A stretch of 64,000 nucleotides of DNA from Pedobacter antarcticus (GTDB lineage: Bacteria; Bacteroidota; Bacteroidia; Sphingobacteriales; Sphingobacteriaceae), in contig NZ_FONS01000004.1 of assembly GCF_900112985.1 (NCBI RefSeq), forward strand, positions 248,001 to 312,000, written 5' to 3'. Below the pieces are notes generated by a model, which was not told the DNA's origin, did not search any database, and worked only from the letters and a program-made list of their open reading frames with translations. Shown here piece by piece: positions 8,793 to 16,983 of this stretch (its first letter is position 1; each line of letters opens with the position of its first letter). The translations under genes were made by a program, and so were the position numbers.

Positions 8793-8820
8793 AAAGCCGC
8801 TTAAAATTCTAAGCAGCTTT
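8793..8820 (+). terminator. Hairpin terminator
   Basis: AAAGCCGCTTA pairs with TAAGCAGCTTT (10 of 11 pairs) with a 6-base loop. The T run is short. It separates the SDR region from the AraC gene. Confidence 0.55.
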
Positions 8821-8846
8821 ATATCTTACGAAACATCGGTGTTATT

Positions 8847-9746
8847 ATGAAAGAGGATAAAACCAATAGATTGATTCATAAAAGTGAACAATTGAAAGAC
8901 TTTGAGACCTTAAGACTGCAGCCTGGTTCAGACTCCAAGCAGCATAAGCCTTTCCGCTTTTTTAATTCTGCCGAATGCTTGTCTGGAAATCCAATTCTTT
9001 ACAGAAGAAGGGACTTCTTCAAGGTTAGTTTACTGAAGGGTGAATACATTGTTCATTATGGTGATGAGAGTATAAAAGCCTTTGGTTGTTCACTTTCCTT
9101 TTTTAGCCCATGGGTTCCCTATACCATAACGCAATTAAAGGAAGAAGAAAATGCTGGCTACATGATATTTACTGAGCTATACTATAATACTTATTTCAAT
9201 CAAACCATTAGACAATCTCCCTTATTCGATAACGAATCCAAACCGATCTTTCTGCTTGATAAAAATCAGGTAGAAGAAGTAAAAGCTATCTTCTCAAAAA
9301 TTGAACGCCAGGAGCAATCCGACTACCCGTTCAAAGATGACCTGATTAGAAATCACCTTAATGAATTGATACATTATGCAAACACACTGCATCCAGCTAC
9401 GGAACGGCATCATGCACTTTCTTCGAAAGAGCGGTTGCACAGCATATTTCACGAGTTGCTCAATCGGCAGTTTCCTGTTGATGTTTCCAGGCATAAACAC
9501 CTTCGGACAGCGAGTGATTTTGCTGAAAACCTTAACGTTCATGTAAATTATCTAAACCGTATTTTAAAAGAAATAACTGGTAAGTCTACAAGCGAAATTT
9601 TGTATGAGCGACTCCTGAGGGAATCCATTATTCTGCTGAAACATACTAACTGGAGTATATCGGAAATTGCTTACAGCCTTGGGTTTAAAGACTCATCGCA
9701 TTTTAACCACTTTTTTCGAAGACAAGCTAATGTTACACCAAGCTAA
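8847..9746 (+). CDS. AraC family transcriptional regulator, 3' end altered
   Basis: A 299-residue regulator with an N-terminal cupin-like ligand domain and a C-terminal AraC helix-turn-helix pair: ASDFAENLNVHVNYLNRILKE, then SISEIAYSLGFKDSSHFNHF. It is the Bacteroidota type that often controls neighbouring SDR or redox genes. The last residues are odd: a 16-base tandem duplication (9726-9741 and 9742-9757) shifts the frame, so translation stops after ANVTPS. Without it the protein would end in the usual YFRN-type tail. Most of the second helix-turn-helix is intact, so it may still work. The start at 8847 is the first ATG of the open frame. Confidence 0.87.
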   Translation: MKEDKTNRLIHKSEQLKDFETLRLQPGSDSKQHKPFRFFNSAECLSGNPILYRRRDFFKVSLLKGEYIVHYGDESIKAFGCSLSFFSPWVPYTITQLKEEENAGYMIFTELYYNTYFNQTIRQSPLFDNESKPIFLLDKNQVEEVKAIFSKIERQEQSDYPFKDDLIRNHLNELIHYANTLHPATERHHALSSKERLHSIFHELLNRQFPVDVSRHKHLRTASDFAENLNVHVNYLNRILKEITGKSTSEILYERLLRESIILLKHTNWSISEIAYSLGFKDSSHFNHFFRRQANVTPS

Positions 9747-9757
9747 TGTTACGCCAA
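9726..9757 (+). repeat. 16-bp tandem duplication at the araC-like 3' end
   Basis: GCTAATGTTACACCAA is followed directly by GCTAATGTTACGCCAA, one mismatch. Because 16 is not a multiple of three, the copy changes the C-terminus of the AraC protein. Confidence 0.9.
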
Positions 9758-9792
9758 GCTATTTCAGGAATTGAATTTAACAGGTTGAAAGA

Positions 9793-10152
9793 TCACTTGA
9801 CAATTGGATCCCAGGTCCCTCTTGTTGCGGGGTCTTCCATTTGAATGCCCCAGTCGTACATGGCTTTCAAAACAGGGATTAGTGTTTTACCAGACTCACT
9901 TAGTTCATATTCAACGCGTGGCGGTTTTTCCATGTAGCTGTAACGCAGGATCAAACCATCTTCTTCCAACTCTTTCAATTGTTGACTAAGTATCTTTCGG
10001 GATATATCAGGCATTTGTACTGCCAATTTTCCAAAACGCACTTTGCCTCCATTTAATAAGCGGATCAGGATGATCGGCTTCCATTTCCCCCCGATATAAC
10101 CTACAGTGCGTACTACAGCACAGTTTTCCGGATTTTGCAGCATTTTTCTCAT
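9793..10152 (-). CDS. HxlR family transcriptional regulator
   Basis: A 119-residue winged-helix protein of the HxlR/YtfH family. It has the conserved N-terminal cysteine (ENCAVVRTVGYIGGKW), the GKWKPIIL core helix, FGKL.VQMPDISRKILSQQL as recognition helix and the PPRVEYELSESG wing. The cysteine is the usual redox or electrophile sensor of this family. It is divergent from the SDR gene at 10283, with 130 bases between, so it probably controls that enzyme and itself. It is a paralogue of the HxlR gene at 12256. Confidence 0.92.
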   Translation of the reverse strand: MRKMLQNPENCAVVRTVGYIGGKWKPIILIRLLNGGKVRFGKLAVQMPDISRKILSQQLKELEEDGLILRYSYMEKPPRVEYELSESGKTLIPVLKAMYDWGIQMEDPATRGTWDPIVK

Positions 10153-10226
10153 TAGTTACTTATATGTTACCAGTTAATAACCTTTAGTCACCACCAGGTA
10201 ACTGCTAATATCAGGCAGAATAGTAA

Positions 10227-10253
10227 TTGCCTGCATTTGCTTTAGTTACTTTG
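10227..10253 (+). promoter_or_regulatory. Promoter of SDR gene
   Basis: TTG at 10227-10229 and TTACTTTG at 10246-10253 fit the TTG-N-TAnnTTTG layout with one mismatch. They lie 29 bases before the ATG. GTTAC/GTAAC words around 10155-10205 resemble HxlR half sites and would let the divergent regulator act here. Confidence 0.4.
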
Positions 10254-10282
10254 CGAAACAAAAGTAAATTAATTTTTATAAA

Positions 10283-11080
10283 ATGAGTAATCAACAAAAT
10301 CAGGACAGAGACCTGGAAGGAAAAATAGCACTAGTAACGGGCGGTACAAAAGGTATTGGAAAGGCTATCGCAAACAGGTTGGCAAGGGCAGGGGCTAAAG
10401 TGATCGTAACAGCGCGAAACAGTCCGGTAGAAGCAGATTCGGATCATCATTTCATCGCGGCAGACCTATCATTACCGGCAGATGTGATCAAAGTAGCCGG
10501 GCAGATTAATGAATTATTTGGTGGGGTAGATATCCTGGTGAATAATATGGGCGCGAATACTTATCCTGGCGGAGGGTTCGGTACGCTGACAGATGACGAC
10601 TGGGACCAGGCATTTCAAGTCAACCTGCTGTCATCAGTGCGTTTGGACCGGGCGTTGTTGCCTAAAATGCTCCAGCAAAAAAGCGGCGTTATTATCCATA
10701 TATCATCCACCAGCGGACAGTTTCCTATATGGGAGTCAACCATGGCTTACAGTTCCGCTAAAGCGGCATTAAATGCATATAGTAAAGCCTTAGCAGACGA
10801 GACAGGTCCTCAAGGCGTGAGGGTGCTAACAGTATCTCCAGGATTGACCAAAACTGAGGCTATGGAGGTGTTCTTAAAAGATTTAGCTAAAAAATCTGGT
10901 ATCACGGTCGATGAAATGACACAAACGCTTTTTGAAAGAGTTGGCGGGGTGCCCTTAGGAAGAATGGCCGAGCCGGAAGAGACTGCGGAATTGGTTAATT
11001 TCCTGGTCTCGCCAAAAGCCTCTTACATTACAGGCGCAAATTATTTTATTGATGGAGGTAATTTCCCTGTAGTGAAGTAA
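10283..11080 (+). CDS. SDR family oxidoreductase
   Basis: A 265-residue classical SDR with TGGTKGIG near residue 20, NNMGANTYPGGG, the catalytic serine in HISSTSG, YSSAK as the tyrosine-lysine motif and a C-terminal ITGANYFIDGGN. The extra stretch GGGFGTLTDDDW after NNMG fits the Bacteroidota subgroup found beside HxlR regulators. It probably reduces a carbonyl compound with NAD(P)H as part of a stress response, judging from the divergent redox-sensing regulator; the substrate is unknown. A 13-bp perfect inverted repeat after the stop likely ends the transcript. Confidence 0.92.
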   Translation: MSNQQNQDRDLEGKIALVTGGTKGIGKAIANRLARAGAKVIVTARNSPVEADSDHHFIAADLSLPADVIKVAGQINELFGGVDILVNNMGANTYPGGGFGTLTDDDWDQAFQVNLLSSVRLDRALLPKMLQQKSGVIIHISSTSGQFPIWESTMAYSSAKAALNAYSKALADETGPQGVRVLTVSPGLTKTEAMEVFLKDLAKKSGITVDEMTQTLFERVGGVPLGRMAEPEETAELVNFLVSPKASYITGANYFIDGGNFPVVK

Positions 11081-11102
11081 CGGTCGGATTAGCAAATGGC
11101 AT

Positions 11103-11142
11103 CAATCAGGAAGAAAACAGCCAGTGCAGTTCTTCCTGATTG
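11103..11142 (+). terminator. Hairpin after SDR gene
   Basis: CAATCAGGAAGAA pairs perfectly with TTCTTCCTGATTG across a 14-base loop. No T run follows, so termination is likely but not certain. Confidence 0.55.
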
Positions 11143-11231
11143 AATTGAACTATTTAAGGTACGGATGCCTGAAAATTAAATATTTCCAGACCTATCTTTT
11201 CAACCTGCGGGGTAAACCTGTTAATTTTTAT

Positions 11232-12077
11232 TTATACCAAAAAACTTTTTACTACAGTTGCCAAGGGGGTAGTTGGGTGTCCGATCAGTTGGGATAATGT
11301 TTTATTATCAGAAAAAAGAGCACCTTTTGCCGCTTTCGCATCACTATCTGCTAAAACTTGTGCGAATCCTTCTGGTAAGCCAATGTTTACTAGTGCAGCA
11401 GTAAAGTCCGCTTCGGACAAATTATGGTAAGGGATATCCTTGCCAGACTGACGGGAGATTTCAGCGGCAAATTCGGATAGGGTATAGGCCTCATCACCTG
11501 CTAATTCATAGATTTTGTTTTCATGCCCATCTGTAGTTAAGACCGCTGCGGCAGCTTCTGCATAATCTTCACGGGTAGCAGAGGAAATCTTTCCTTCACC
11601 GGCACTTCCGATAACTGCACCGGCTTGAACGGAACCCGGAATAGATGCGGCATAATTTTCTGTATACCAGCTATTACGTAAAATAGTGTACGTTATGCCA
11701 GATTCTTCCAATGCTTTTTCTGTAGCCACGTGCTCTGGTGCCAAAGCCATTTCAGAAGTGGCGGCGTGCAGTAAACTGGTATACACAATCCATTTTACAC
11801 CTGATTCCTTAGCTGCCTTTATTACATTTTGATGTTGTGAAATACGTTGTCCGACTTCACTGCCTGAAATAAGCAAAAGGGCATCGATTCCTTTCAGCGC
11901 GTCGACTTGGCCATCTGATTTTGAATAATCAAAAGCCCTTGCCTCAACACCCAATTGTATAGCCTTTTCAGGGTTACGCACCAATGCTACCAGATTTTCC
12001 GGAGCTGTTTTTGTTTTCAATTTTGCGATAACCAATTGACCTAAATGTCCTGTCGCACCAGTGATTCCTATTTTCAT
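11232..12077 (-). CDS. qorB: NAD(P)H:quinone oxidoreductase, QorB (YtfG)-like
   Basis: A 281-residue atypical SDR very close to E. coli QorB. Shared features are GATGHLGQLVI as NADP loop at residues 7-17, LLLISGSEVGQR, YTSLLHA, NLSEADFTAAL, the LADSDAKAAKGALF region and LIGHPTTPL near the end. It should reduce quinones by two electrons using NADPH in the cytoplasm and protect from redox cycling. As in E. coli, where qorB (ytfG) is divergent from the HxlR gene ytfH, it faces an HxlR regulator gene (12256) across a 178-base control region. This conserved pairing supports the name. Confidence 0.9.
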   Translation of the reverse strand: MKIGITGATGHLGQLVIAKLKTKTAPENLVALVRNPEKAIQLGVEARAFDYSKSDGQVDALKGIDALLLISGSEVGQRISQHQNVIKAAKESGVKWIVYTSLLHAATSEMALAPEHVATEKALEESGITYTILRNSWYTENYAASIPGSVQAGAVIGSAGEGKISSATREDYAEAAAAVLTTDGHENKIYELAGDEAYTLSEFAAEISRQSGKDIPYHNLSEADFTAALVNIGLPEGFAQVLADSDAKAAKGALFSDNKTLSQLIGHPTTPLATVVKSFLV

Positions 12078-12138
12078 TTTTTAAGATTTAATATTTTATA
12101 TAATTGCCTTATTTTTTCCGGTGTCCAATATTGATTTA

Positions 12139-12167
12139 TTGCATTGTTAGGAAAAGATGTACATTTG
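12139..12167 (+). promoter_or_regulatory. Promoter of the HxlR gene
   Basis: TTG at 12139-12141 and an exact TAnnTTTG (TACATTTG, 12160-12167) lie 18 bases apart, 88 bases before the ATG at 12256. Confidence 0.55.
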
Positions 12168-12175
12168 TTTCACAA

Positions 12176-12248
12176 AGTAACTAATAAAAGTTTTATTAAG
12201 TAACAAGTAGTAAATAGAGAACGAAAAAAGTAGTAACCTTAAGGTAAC
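12176..12248. promoter_or_regulatory. Candidate HxlR operator sites
   Basis: AGTAAC occurs at 12176, 12199 and 12232. The last forms the near-palindrome GTAACCTTAAGGTAAC (12233-12248) with a perfect ACCTTAAGGT centre. The sites lie between the promoter and the HxlR start, where a redox-responsive autorepressor would act. Confidence 0.45.
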
Positions 12249-12255
12249 AGAGTCT

Positions 12256-12576
12256 ATGGCGATTGAAAACGTAAAATGCCCAATAACTTCTTTTTTAATG
12301 TTGGTGGGAGGAAAATGGAAACCTATCATACTATATTATTTAGCGTTGGGACCAAAAAGGTTTGGTGAAATTGATGTTCGGATCAACGGGCTTTCCAGAA
12401 AAGTACTTACAGAGCAATTAAAGGAACTGGAACGGGACGGGTTCGTTACCCGTAAGGCGTATCGCGAGTCTCCTCCTCGTGTTGAGTATGAGCTTACAGC
12501 TGAGGGTTCTAGTTTATCAAATGTATTTGATTCCATGGAAGCCTGGGTTAACCAGTATAAAGAAAAGATGTCCTAA
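12256..12576 (+). CDS. HxlR family regulator, YtfH-like
   Basis: A 106-residue winged-helix protein of the HxlR/YtfH type: cysteine C8 in VKCPITSFLMLVGGKWKP, the recognition segment RINGLSRKVLTEQLKELE and the wing PPRVEYELTAEG. In relatives the cysteine reacts with quinones, aldehydes or other electrophiles and releases the protein from DNA. Divergent from the qorB-like gene, as ytfH is from ytfG in E. coli, so induction of the quinone reductase by electrophiles is the likely role. A hairpin terminator with T run lies 228 bases downstream. In the gap 12577-12803 nothing else was recognised. Confidence 0.92.
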   Translation: MAIENVKCPITSFLMLVGGKWKPIILYYLALGPKRFGEIDVRINGLSRKVLTEQLKELERDGFVTRKAYRESPPRVEYELTAEGSSLSNVFDSMEAWVNQYKEKMS

Positions 12577-12803
12577 CAAGCTCTCCCGCCAGGGGGCTGA
12601 TCATTCCTATTATAGAAACTAATGTGATGATCTTGCCAGAACACTGTTTTCTAAAATATTTTCAATTTACTGCCAATAAGTTTTAAATGTTCACGTAGCG
12701 ATACCGTGTAAAAAGTCAAAGCTGTTTTAGAAGAAGAATAGGTAGCCTCGATCAAAGATGGGCATTGGCATAGGATCGACGTTTTCGGGGAGTCTTTAAA
12801 TCA

Positions 12804-12837
12804 AAAAAGCCCTTAATAGTGTGATTAAAGGCTTTTT
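12804..12837. terminator. Terminator between HxlR gene and tRNA-Asp
   Basis: AAAAAGCCCTTAAT pairs with ATTAAAGGCTTTTT (13 of 14 pairs, 6-base loop). With A and T runs on its sides it can act in both directions and probably ends the tRNA transcript too. Confidence 0.8.
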
Positions 12838-12859
12838 GAATGTTTTACTACTTTTTTTG

Positions 12860-12933
12860 CGGACCGGACGGGACTCGAACCCGCGACCTCCGCCGTGACA
12901 GGGCGGCATTCTAACCAGCTGAACTACCGGTCC
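12860..12933 (-). tRNA. tRNA-Asp (GTC)
   Basis: The minus strand folds as a 74-nt tRNA. The acceptor stem pairs GGACCGG with CCGGTCC plus discriminator G, the D arm contains AGTTCAGCTGGTTAGAA, the anticodon loop is CTGTCAC with anticodon GTC, and the T arm is GGGTTCGAGTCCC. CCA is not encoded. It is followed by the hairpin at 12804-12837. Confidence 0.95.
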
Positions 12934-12985
12934 GTTTCTCCCTTGCGGGGCTGCAAAGATAGAAAATAGAATTTCAATTGCAAAT

Positions 12986-14137
12986 CTATTTCTGTTTTTT
13001 ATTCTTTTTCTTTCTTCCCAGCCAGATCATCAGGCCTGATATGGGTAAGCTAGCAGCTACAAGTCCCCCAATTAGTGCTAGGATTTTGCCGGGCAGGCCT
13101 AAAATTGCGCCCACATGAATATCGTAGTTCATTGCCGATAATTTTTCGCCGGCGTTCATTTCATCGTAATTTCTCCTATTTAATAGTTTGGCGGAATACT
13201 GGTCAAACTGCAGTACATCAAAGTCGTAATACACTTCTTTGCCGCGTATTCCGGTAACAAAAACTGCTGCTTCCTCGCTGAGTGGCGGACTGACTGCAAT
13301 TCGGTCTGTTTCTTTAAATAACTTTTGTGATTCGATAAATATTCTGTCTAATGGTTTTCCTGTAAAAGGAGCGGGGGTAGATACCTCATACTTAATTTCA
13401 GGCTGCTCAAAAGTACGGGCAGCAATTACGTAAACCGTTTTTTGAAACCAGGGTAATGCATATACCAGTCCCGATAACGCTAAGATTAGCGTGATAAACA
13501 TAGTGTAGAAACCGGGTACATTATGTAGGTCGTAATTCAGTCTTTTAAAGCTGGCACCCCATTTAATTGTAAAGCTCTTCTTGATGTTGGTTTTGCTCCA
13601 TTTTTTTGGCCACCATAAGATTATTCCCGTAATCAGCATGAAAACAAAGATTAAGGTGCTGTATCCAACAATATATTGCCCATAATCCGGATTCAATAAC
13701 AGTCCCCAATGAAGATATTTAATGATATTGAAAAAGTCATATTTATAATCATAGTGACCGGTTATCTTTCCGTCATATGGGTTGACGAATATCGATTCAT
13801 AATGTGCTAAGGATCCGAAATAAGTAAGTGCCTTCGGGTCACCCGCTTTATAAGTCATGAACTCCCATGCTCTTCCCGGATCTTTATAGGTCACCGTATA
13901 ATTTATGGCTTTATCTTTTCCCAATGCGGTTGAAGCCTGACTCAGCAGGTAGCTGAATGGCAACTGTGTCTTTTGGGCAGGAGGTTGTACGAAGAATGTC
14001 TTTTTATGGACCAGATCGGATATTTCTTTTTGAAACACAAATAAACAGCCTGTTATGCTAACTATGAATACGATTAAACCAGTTACCAGGCCTAGCCAGA
14101 GATGTATTTGTTGCGTAGCCTTTCGAAATTTTGTCAT
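12986..14137 (-). CDS. PepSY-associated transmembrane protein
   Basis: A 383-residue inner-membrane protein of the PepSY_TM family: an N-terminal membrane helix (LWLGLVTGLIVFIVSITGCLF), a periplasmic loop with a PepSY-like region and HYESIFVNPYDGKITGHYDY, two central helices around residues 150-175 and 205-230, and a C-terminal helix before a basic GRKKKNKKQK tail. Family members are often ferric-siderophore reductases or partners of TonB-dependent receptors and carry conserved histidines (HLWLG, YLHWGLLL, NYDLHNVPG, YDIHVG here). It stands alone, unlike its paralogue at 43884 which follows a receptor gene. A TAAATTTG box lies 50 bases upstream of the ATG. Confidence 0.88.
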   Translation of the reverse strand: MTKFRKATQQIHLWLGLVTGLIVFIVSITGCLFVFQKEISDLVHKKTFFVQPPAQKTQLPFSYLLSQASTALGKDKAINYTVTYKDPGRAWEFMTYKAGDPKALTYFGSLAHYESIFVNPYDGKITGHYDYKYDFFNIIKYLHWGLLLNPDYGQYIVGYSTLIFVFMLITGIILWWPKKWSKTNIKKSFTIKWGASFKRLNYDLHNVPGFYTMFITLILALSGLVYALPWFQKTVYVIAARTFEQPEIKYEVSTPAPFTGKPLDRIFIESQKLFKETDRIAVSPPLSEEAAVFVTGIRGKEVYYDFDVLQFDQYSAKLLNRRNYDEMNAGEKLSAMNYDIHVGAILGLPGKILALIGGLVAASLPISGLMIWLGRKKKNKKQK

Positions 14138-14187
14138 TATTTATAGGAGTGCCTTATTTAGACTTGTTAAGGTTTAACAAAGCACTG

Positions 14188-14195
14188 CAAATTTA
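14188..14195 (-). promoter_or_regulatory. -7 box of PepSY gene
   Basis: TAAATTTG on the minus strand matches TAnnTTTG and lies 50 bases before the ATG at 14137. Confidence 0.4.
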
Positions 14196-14285
14196 TTTAA
14201 TCGAACAAATTTGCCGGCACAAATATTTACCTGGCCTGAAAAGTAGGGAGCTACCCGGTTTTCACTGTTAATGCCCGGCTATTAT

Positions 14286-14900
14286 AATAACTATTAATCG
14301 GAGTATTGCCTGTGTTTTGTGTGGGTCTTGCGTGTACCAGGTTTTAGCCTTGTTCGACTGGAACCCGAACTTTTATTGAGCCCAACCCGATGTTGACCCG
14401 AAGCCGACCCGAACGTTACAAATCTTGTTTTGCAATCATCGTAATGATAATGCCACCTTGCAGATTTTCTAGATTCAAAGAAAAAAAGAGCAGCTTGTAT
14501 AATTGAATAGGAATAACAAATTTGCGTGTATAGTCTATCTAAAATTAATTCAGCAAACTGTATAGCCATTTCAGGATAAGACATCGATAACTATCAATTG
14601 GAGTATTGTCCGTGTTTTGTTCGGGTCTTGTTGGGGTGAGCTGTTACTGTTGCTCCTGTAAAACCCACAAGAACCCTACAACATACCCACATGAAACCCA
14701 CATGATACCCACAAGACTATGTGTTATTGGTAAGGTCGCTGACGATAATTGAGATTTTTAGTCGAATCCGACTCCTGCAAGACTAAAATGTACCTGGTCA
14801 CAGCCTTGTTCGGGTCTTGTGCTGGTGTCGGTCTTAGTTGGCCCATTTTTTACCGGGGCTGGCCTATCTAAAGCCCATCCTTTGCCCAATTATATGCTTA
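14286..14900. repeat. Non-coding repeat-rich stretch
   Basis: No gene is visible in 14200-15160. A 45-base unit occurs twice exactly 300 bases apart (14286-14330 and 14586-14630, 38 of 45 identical), built on GGAGTATTG and GTGTTTTGT..GGGTCTTG. Around the copies are many short degenerate words: CCCGAAC and ACCCGA near 14370-14415, ACCCACA and ACCCACATGA near 14660-14720, and TTCGGGTCTTGT near 14810. The pattern looks like decayed minisatellite or a repeated intergenic element; no RNA gene could be assigned. Confidence 0.55.
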
Positions 14901-15164
14901 GAAACACGTTTTTTTATAATAGAAATAAGCTAATTGTTCCATTAAGTGTAAATGGAAACTAAACTATAACTATCTGATTGTTAAATATTTGTAGGTATAA
15001 TTATTCAAGTTTTGACAGAAGTCGTGTTCAGGATTAAATATAAAAAATGGAACATTTCGCTTGAACCCTAGTCGACGTTTTATGTGGACACTGCAAAATG
15101 TTCCGCCTTGTGTTATATAATATTCGTTAAATGAATAAAAAATGGATTTTCGAAGAATGTGAGG

Positions 15165-15818
15165 CTAATATGCTGCTGTAAAGCGCTCACGGATATGAGC
15201 CGGTTTTTCCAGCTCGTCCAGTACTGCCACAGCTAAATCTTCTACTGAAAGCTTGCTCCGGCCGTGTTCATCAAAAACGGGAGTATCTTTCGATGTTCTG
15301 TATTTTCCGGTTCTGGTACCAGGATTGCCTACATTCATTTCAGGTGCCGGGCTGAAATAAGTCCAGTCCAGTTCGTTTTCTTGTCTGATGATATTCAGAT
15401 AGTCTCTTGCTGCGGATGCACCTGGTTTGTAGGCTTCCGGGAAATCAGGAGTATCGATAAGCTGTAATCCAGGTTTAATTTCAAGGCTGCCTGCACCACC
15501 GATAACAATAAGCCGCTTCACACCAGATTCTTTGACACCTTGTTGTATAGCTTTAGACCCCGCGATAAAATCATCATAAATATTGGGGTTAGACCATCCG
15601 GAATTGTAAGCGCTAATTACTGCGTCATTACCCGATAATGCATCCTTTACCTGTCCGATGTTAAGAATGTCAGTTTTAACAATTTTCAAATGCTCGTGGT
15701 GTACGCTTAATTTTCCAGGGTTTCTGACCAGCGCTGTAACCTGATGGCCTCTGTTTAATGCTTCGTTTAAAATGGCTGAACCTACAAATCCTGTGGCTCC
15801 AATGATTGCAATATTCAT
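15165..15818 (-). CDS. NAD(P)-binding atypical SDR (NmrA/YwnB-like)
   Basis: A 217-residue NAD(P)H-binding protein beginning MNIAIIGATGFVGSAIL, so the cofactor loop sits at residues 7-13. The longer upstream frame to 15935 would place 39 poorly conserved residues before the fold and run through the terminator, so 15818 is chosen. Further marks are ALVRNPGKL, a conserved VIGGAGSLE segment and YFSPAPEMNVG near the substrate side. There is no catalytic YxxxK, as in NmrA/YwnB-type proteins that act as reductases or redox sensors. It lies alone between a repeat-rich gap and the terminator of its neighbour. Specific role unknown. Confidence 0.85.
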   Translation of the reverse strand: MNIAIIGATGFVGSAILNEALNRGHQVTALVRNPGKLSVHHEHLKIVKTDILNIGQVKDALSGNDAVISAYNSGWSNPNIYDDFIAGSKAIQQGVKESGVKRLIVIGGAGSLEIKPGLQLIDTPDFPEAYKPGASAARDYLNIIRQENELDWTYFSPAPEMNVGNPGTRTGKYRTSKDTPVFDEHGRSKLSVEDLAVAVLDELEKPAHIRERFTAAY

Positions 15819-15910
15819 AAAATTCTGTTTTAAGGTGAAATTCAAATTCCCTGCCATTTTATTGCTTCGCAGGCCTGCGCGTTTTTGGCTGGACAGCTTC
15901 CACCGGACAA

Positions 15911-15948
15911 AAAAGAACCCGCATGAATAGTTCAATGCGGGTTCTTTA
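15911..15948 (-). terminator. Terminator of the 15958 gene
   Basis: AAAGAACCCGCAT (15912-15924) pairs perfectly with ATGCGGGTTCTTT (15935-15947), followed on the minus strand by a T run. It follows the stop of the aspartyl-protease-like gene by ten bases. Confidence 0.85.
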
Positions 15949-15957
15949 GAACTGGAT

Positions 15958-16890
15958 TTAAGATTTTTTTCTTTCCTCTAAGATGAAGCTGTTTCCTGTT
16001 TTTCTTTTGCCAGAGTGATTAATGACAATATTATACTGATTCAGGAATGCAGCACCAACCAGATGGTGGGGGAAAGCTGTGCTGAGTGTAATTTGTTGAT
16101 TTTTAAGGGTTAAACCGTTAAACTGTAACTCCGGTACCTGTATTTTATAGATTGTATCTACGAGTTTTCTTGCATGTACTGTAGAGGTGAGTGTAACGCG
16201 GGGGCGTGGCTGATATTTTTTCAGCAGGGCCTGGCCAAGCGGACTTTCTGTGTTTACCTGAAAGGACGCACCAGAACCCAGATCCAGTTTGAAGTCTTCT
16301 ATAATACCATCAATTCCCACAGAGACCTGCGGTGCAGTGTTTTTGGCAAAGGGAATAGCAGTGAACTCATTAGAAGGCAGAAAGGCACCTTTAGAGAAAG
16401 CCAGCTTCTTATTATCATTATCTATGCTCCAGTTATATCTGCTGAGCATTTTTGTGCCGGTAGATCCGGTAACCAGTGAATCTGGAAATGCATAGTTAAC
16501 CAGTACAGGCAGTGATCTGACTTTGGTTTTGCCAATCTCCATCTTAGGCAGATTAAATATGAGCCTTCTATGGCTTTTCCCGTTTCGGTCCGTCTGCATC
16601 ATGTATTCCCAGCCAGGAAATAGCTCTTCCGTCTTCTGAAAATAGGAACTCAGACGTACAGGTTCTCCGAATGTACTGAACAATAAAGTTGCAGTGTCTT
16701 TGCTAATCTTTACCGGGAAGAAGATCCGCCCGAACTTGTCCTGCTGGAAATTCACCTGTTCTACCGGCTTTCCCTTCACCGTCGTCTGCGCTGAGCCTGC
16801 TGCCGGGTTAAAAGTCAATAATCCGGATATGCCTACCACGGTAAGCATAAATTTTCTTATTCTCGATTGGATTATATTAGAATTGTTCAT
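15958..16890 (-). CDS. Secreted retropepsin-like aspartyl protease-fold protein
   Basis: A 310-residue protein with a signal peptide (helix LTVVGISGLLTFNPAAGSA, cleavage near residue 34). Two halves of a pepsin-like fold are suggested by FFPVKISKDTATLLFSTFG in the first and FKLDLGSGASFQVNT plus LVGAAFLNQYNIVINH in the second. The second half shows the DLGSG pattern of an active-site loop (DTG type), but the first half has FSTFGE instead of a DTG, so activity is doubtful. Similar exported proteins are common and uncharacterised in Bacteroidota. It is divergent from the AsmA gene at 16984. Confidence 0.55.
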   Translation of the reverse strand: MNNSNIIQSRIRKFMLTVVGISGLLTFNPAAGSAQTTVKGKPVEQVNFQQDKFGRIFFPVKISKDTATLLFSTFGEPVRLSSYFQKTEELFPGWEYMMQTDRNGKSHRRLIFNLPKMEIGKTKVRSLPVLVNYAFPDSLVTGSTGTKMLSRYNWSIDNDNKKLAFSKGAFLPSNEFTAIPFAKNTAPQVSVGIDGIIEDFKLDLGSGASFQVNTESPLGQALLKKYQPRPRVTLTSTVHARKLVDTIYKIQVPELQFNGLTLKNQQITLSTAFPHHLVGAAFLNQYNIVINHSGKRKTGNSFILEERKKS

Positions 16891-16983
16891 ATTCTTCTAT
16901 TTTAGTATAAAAATACTTTAGAAACAGGCCAAAAACAAATTCTCCTGTCAAATGTTTATCATTAAATAATTTACGCCTACTCT

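Noticed and set aside
12577..12800. Possible small gene between the HxlR gene and the tRNA
   Set aside because: No frame with start, natural composition and reasonable length; only the terminator and tRNA were found.
14294..14584. Minus-strand open frame of 96 codons in the repeat-rich stretch
   Set aside because: Rich in Arg, Ser and Thr, runs through the repeated unit and has no family or promoter; best explained by repeat sequence.
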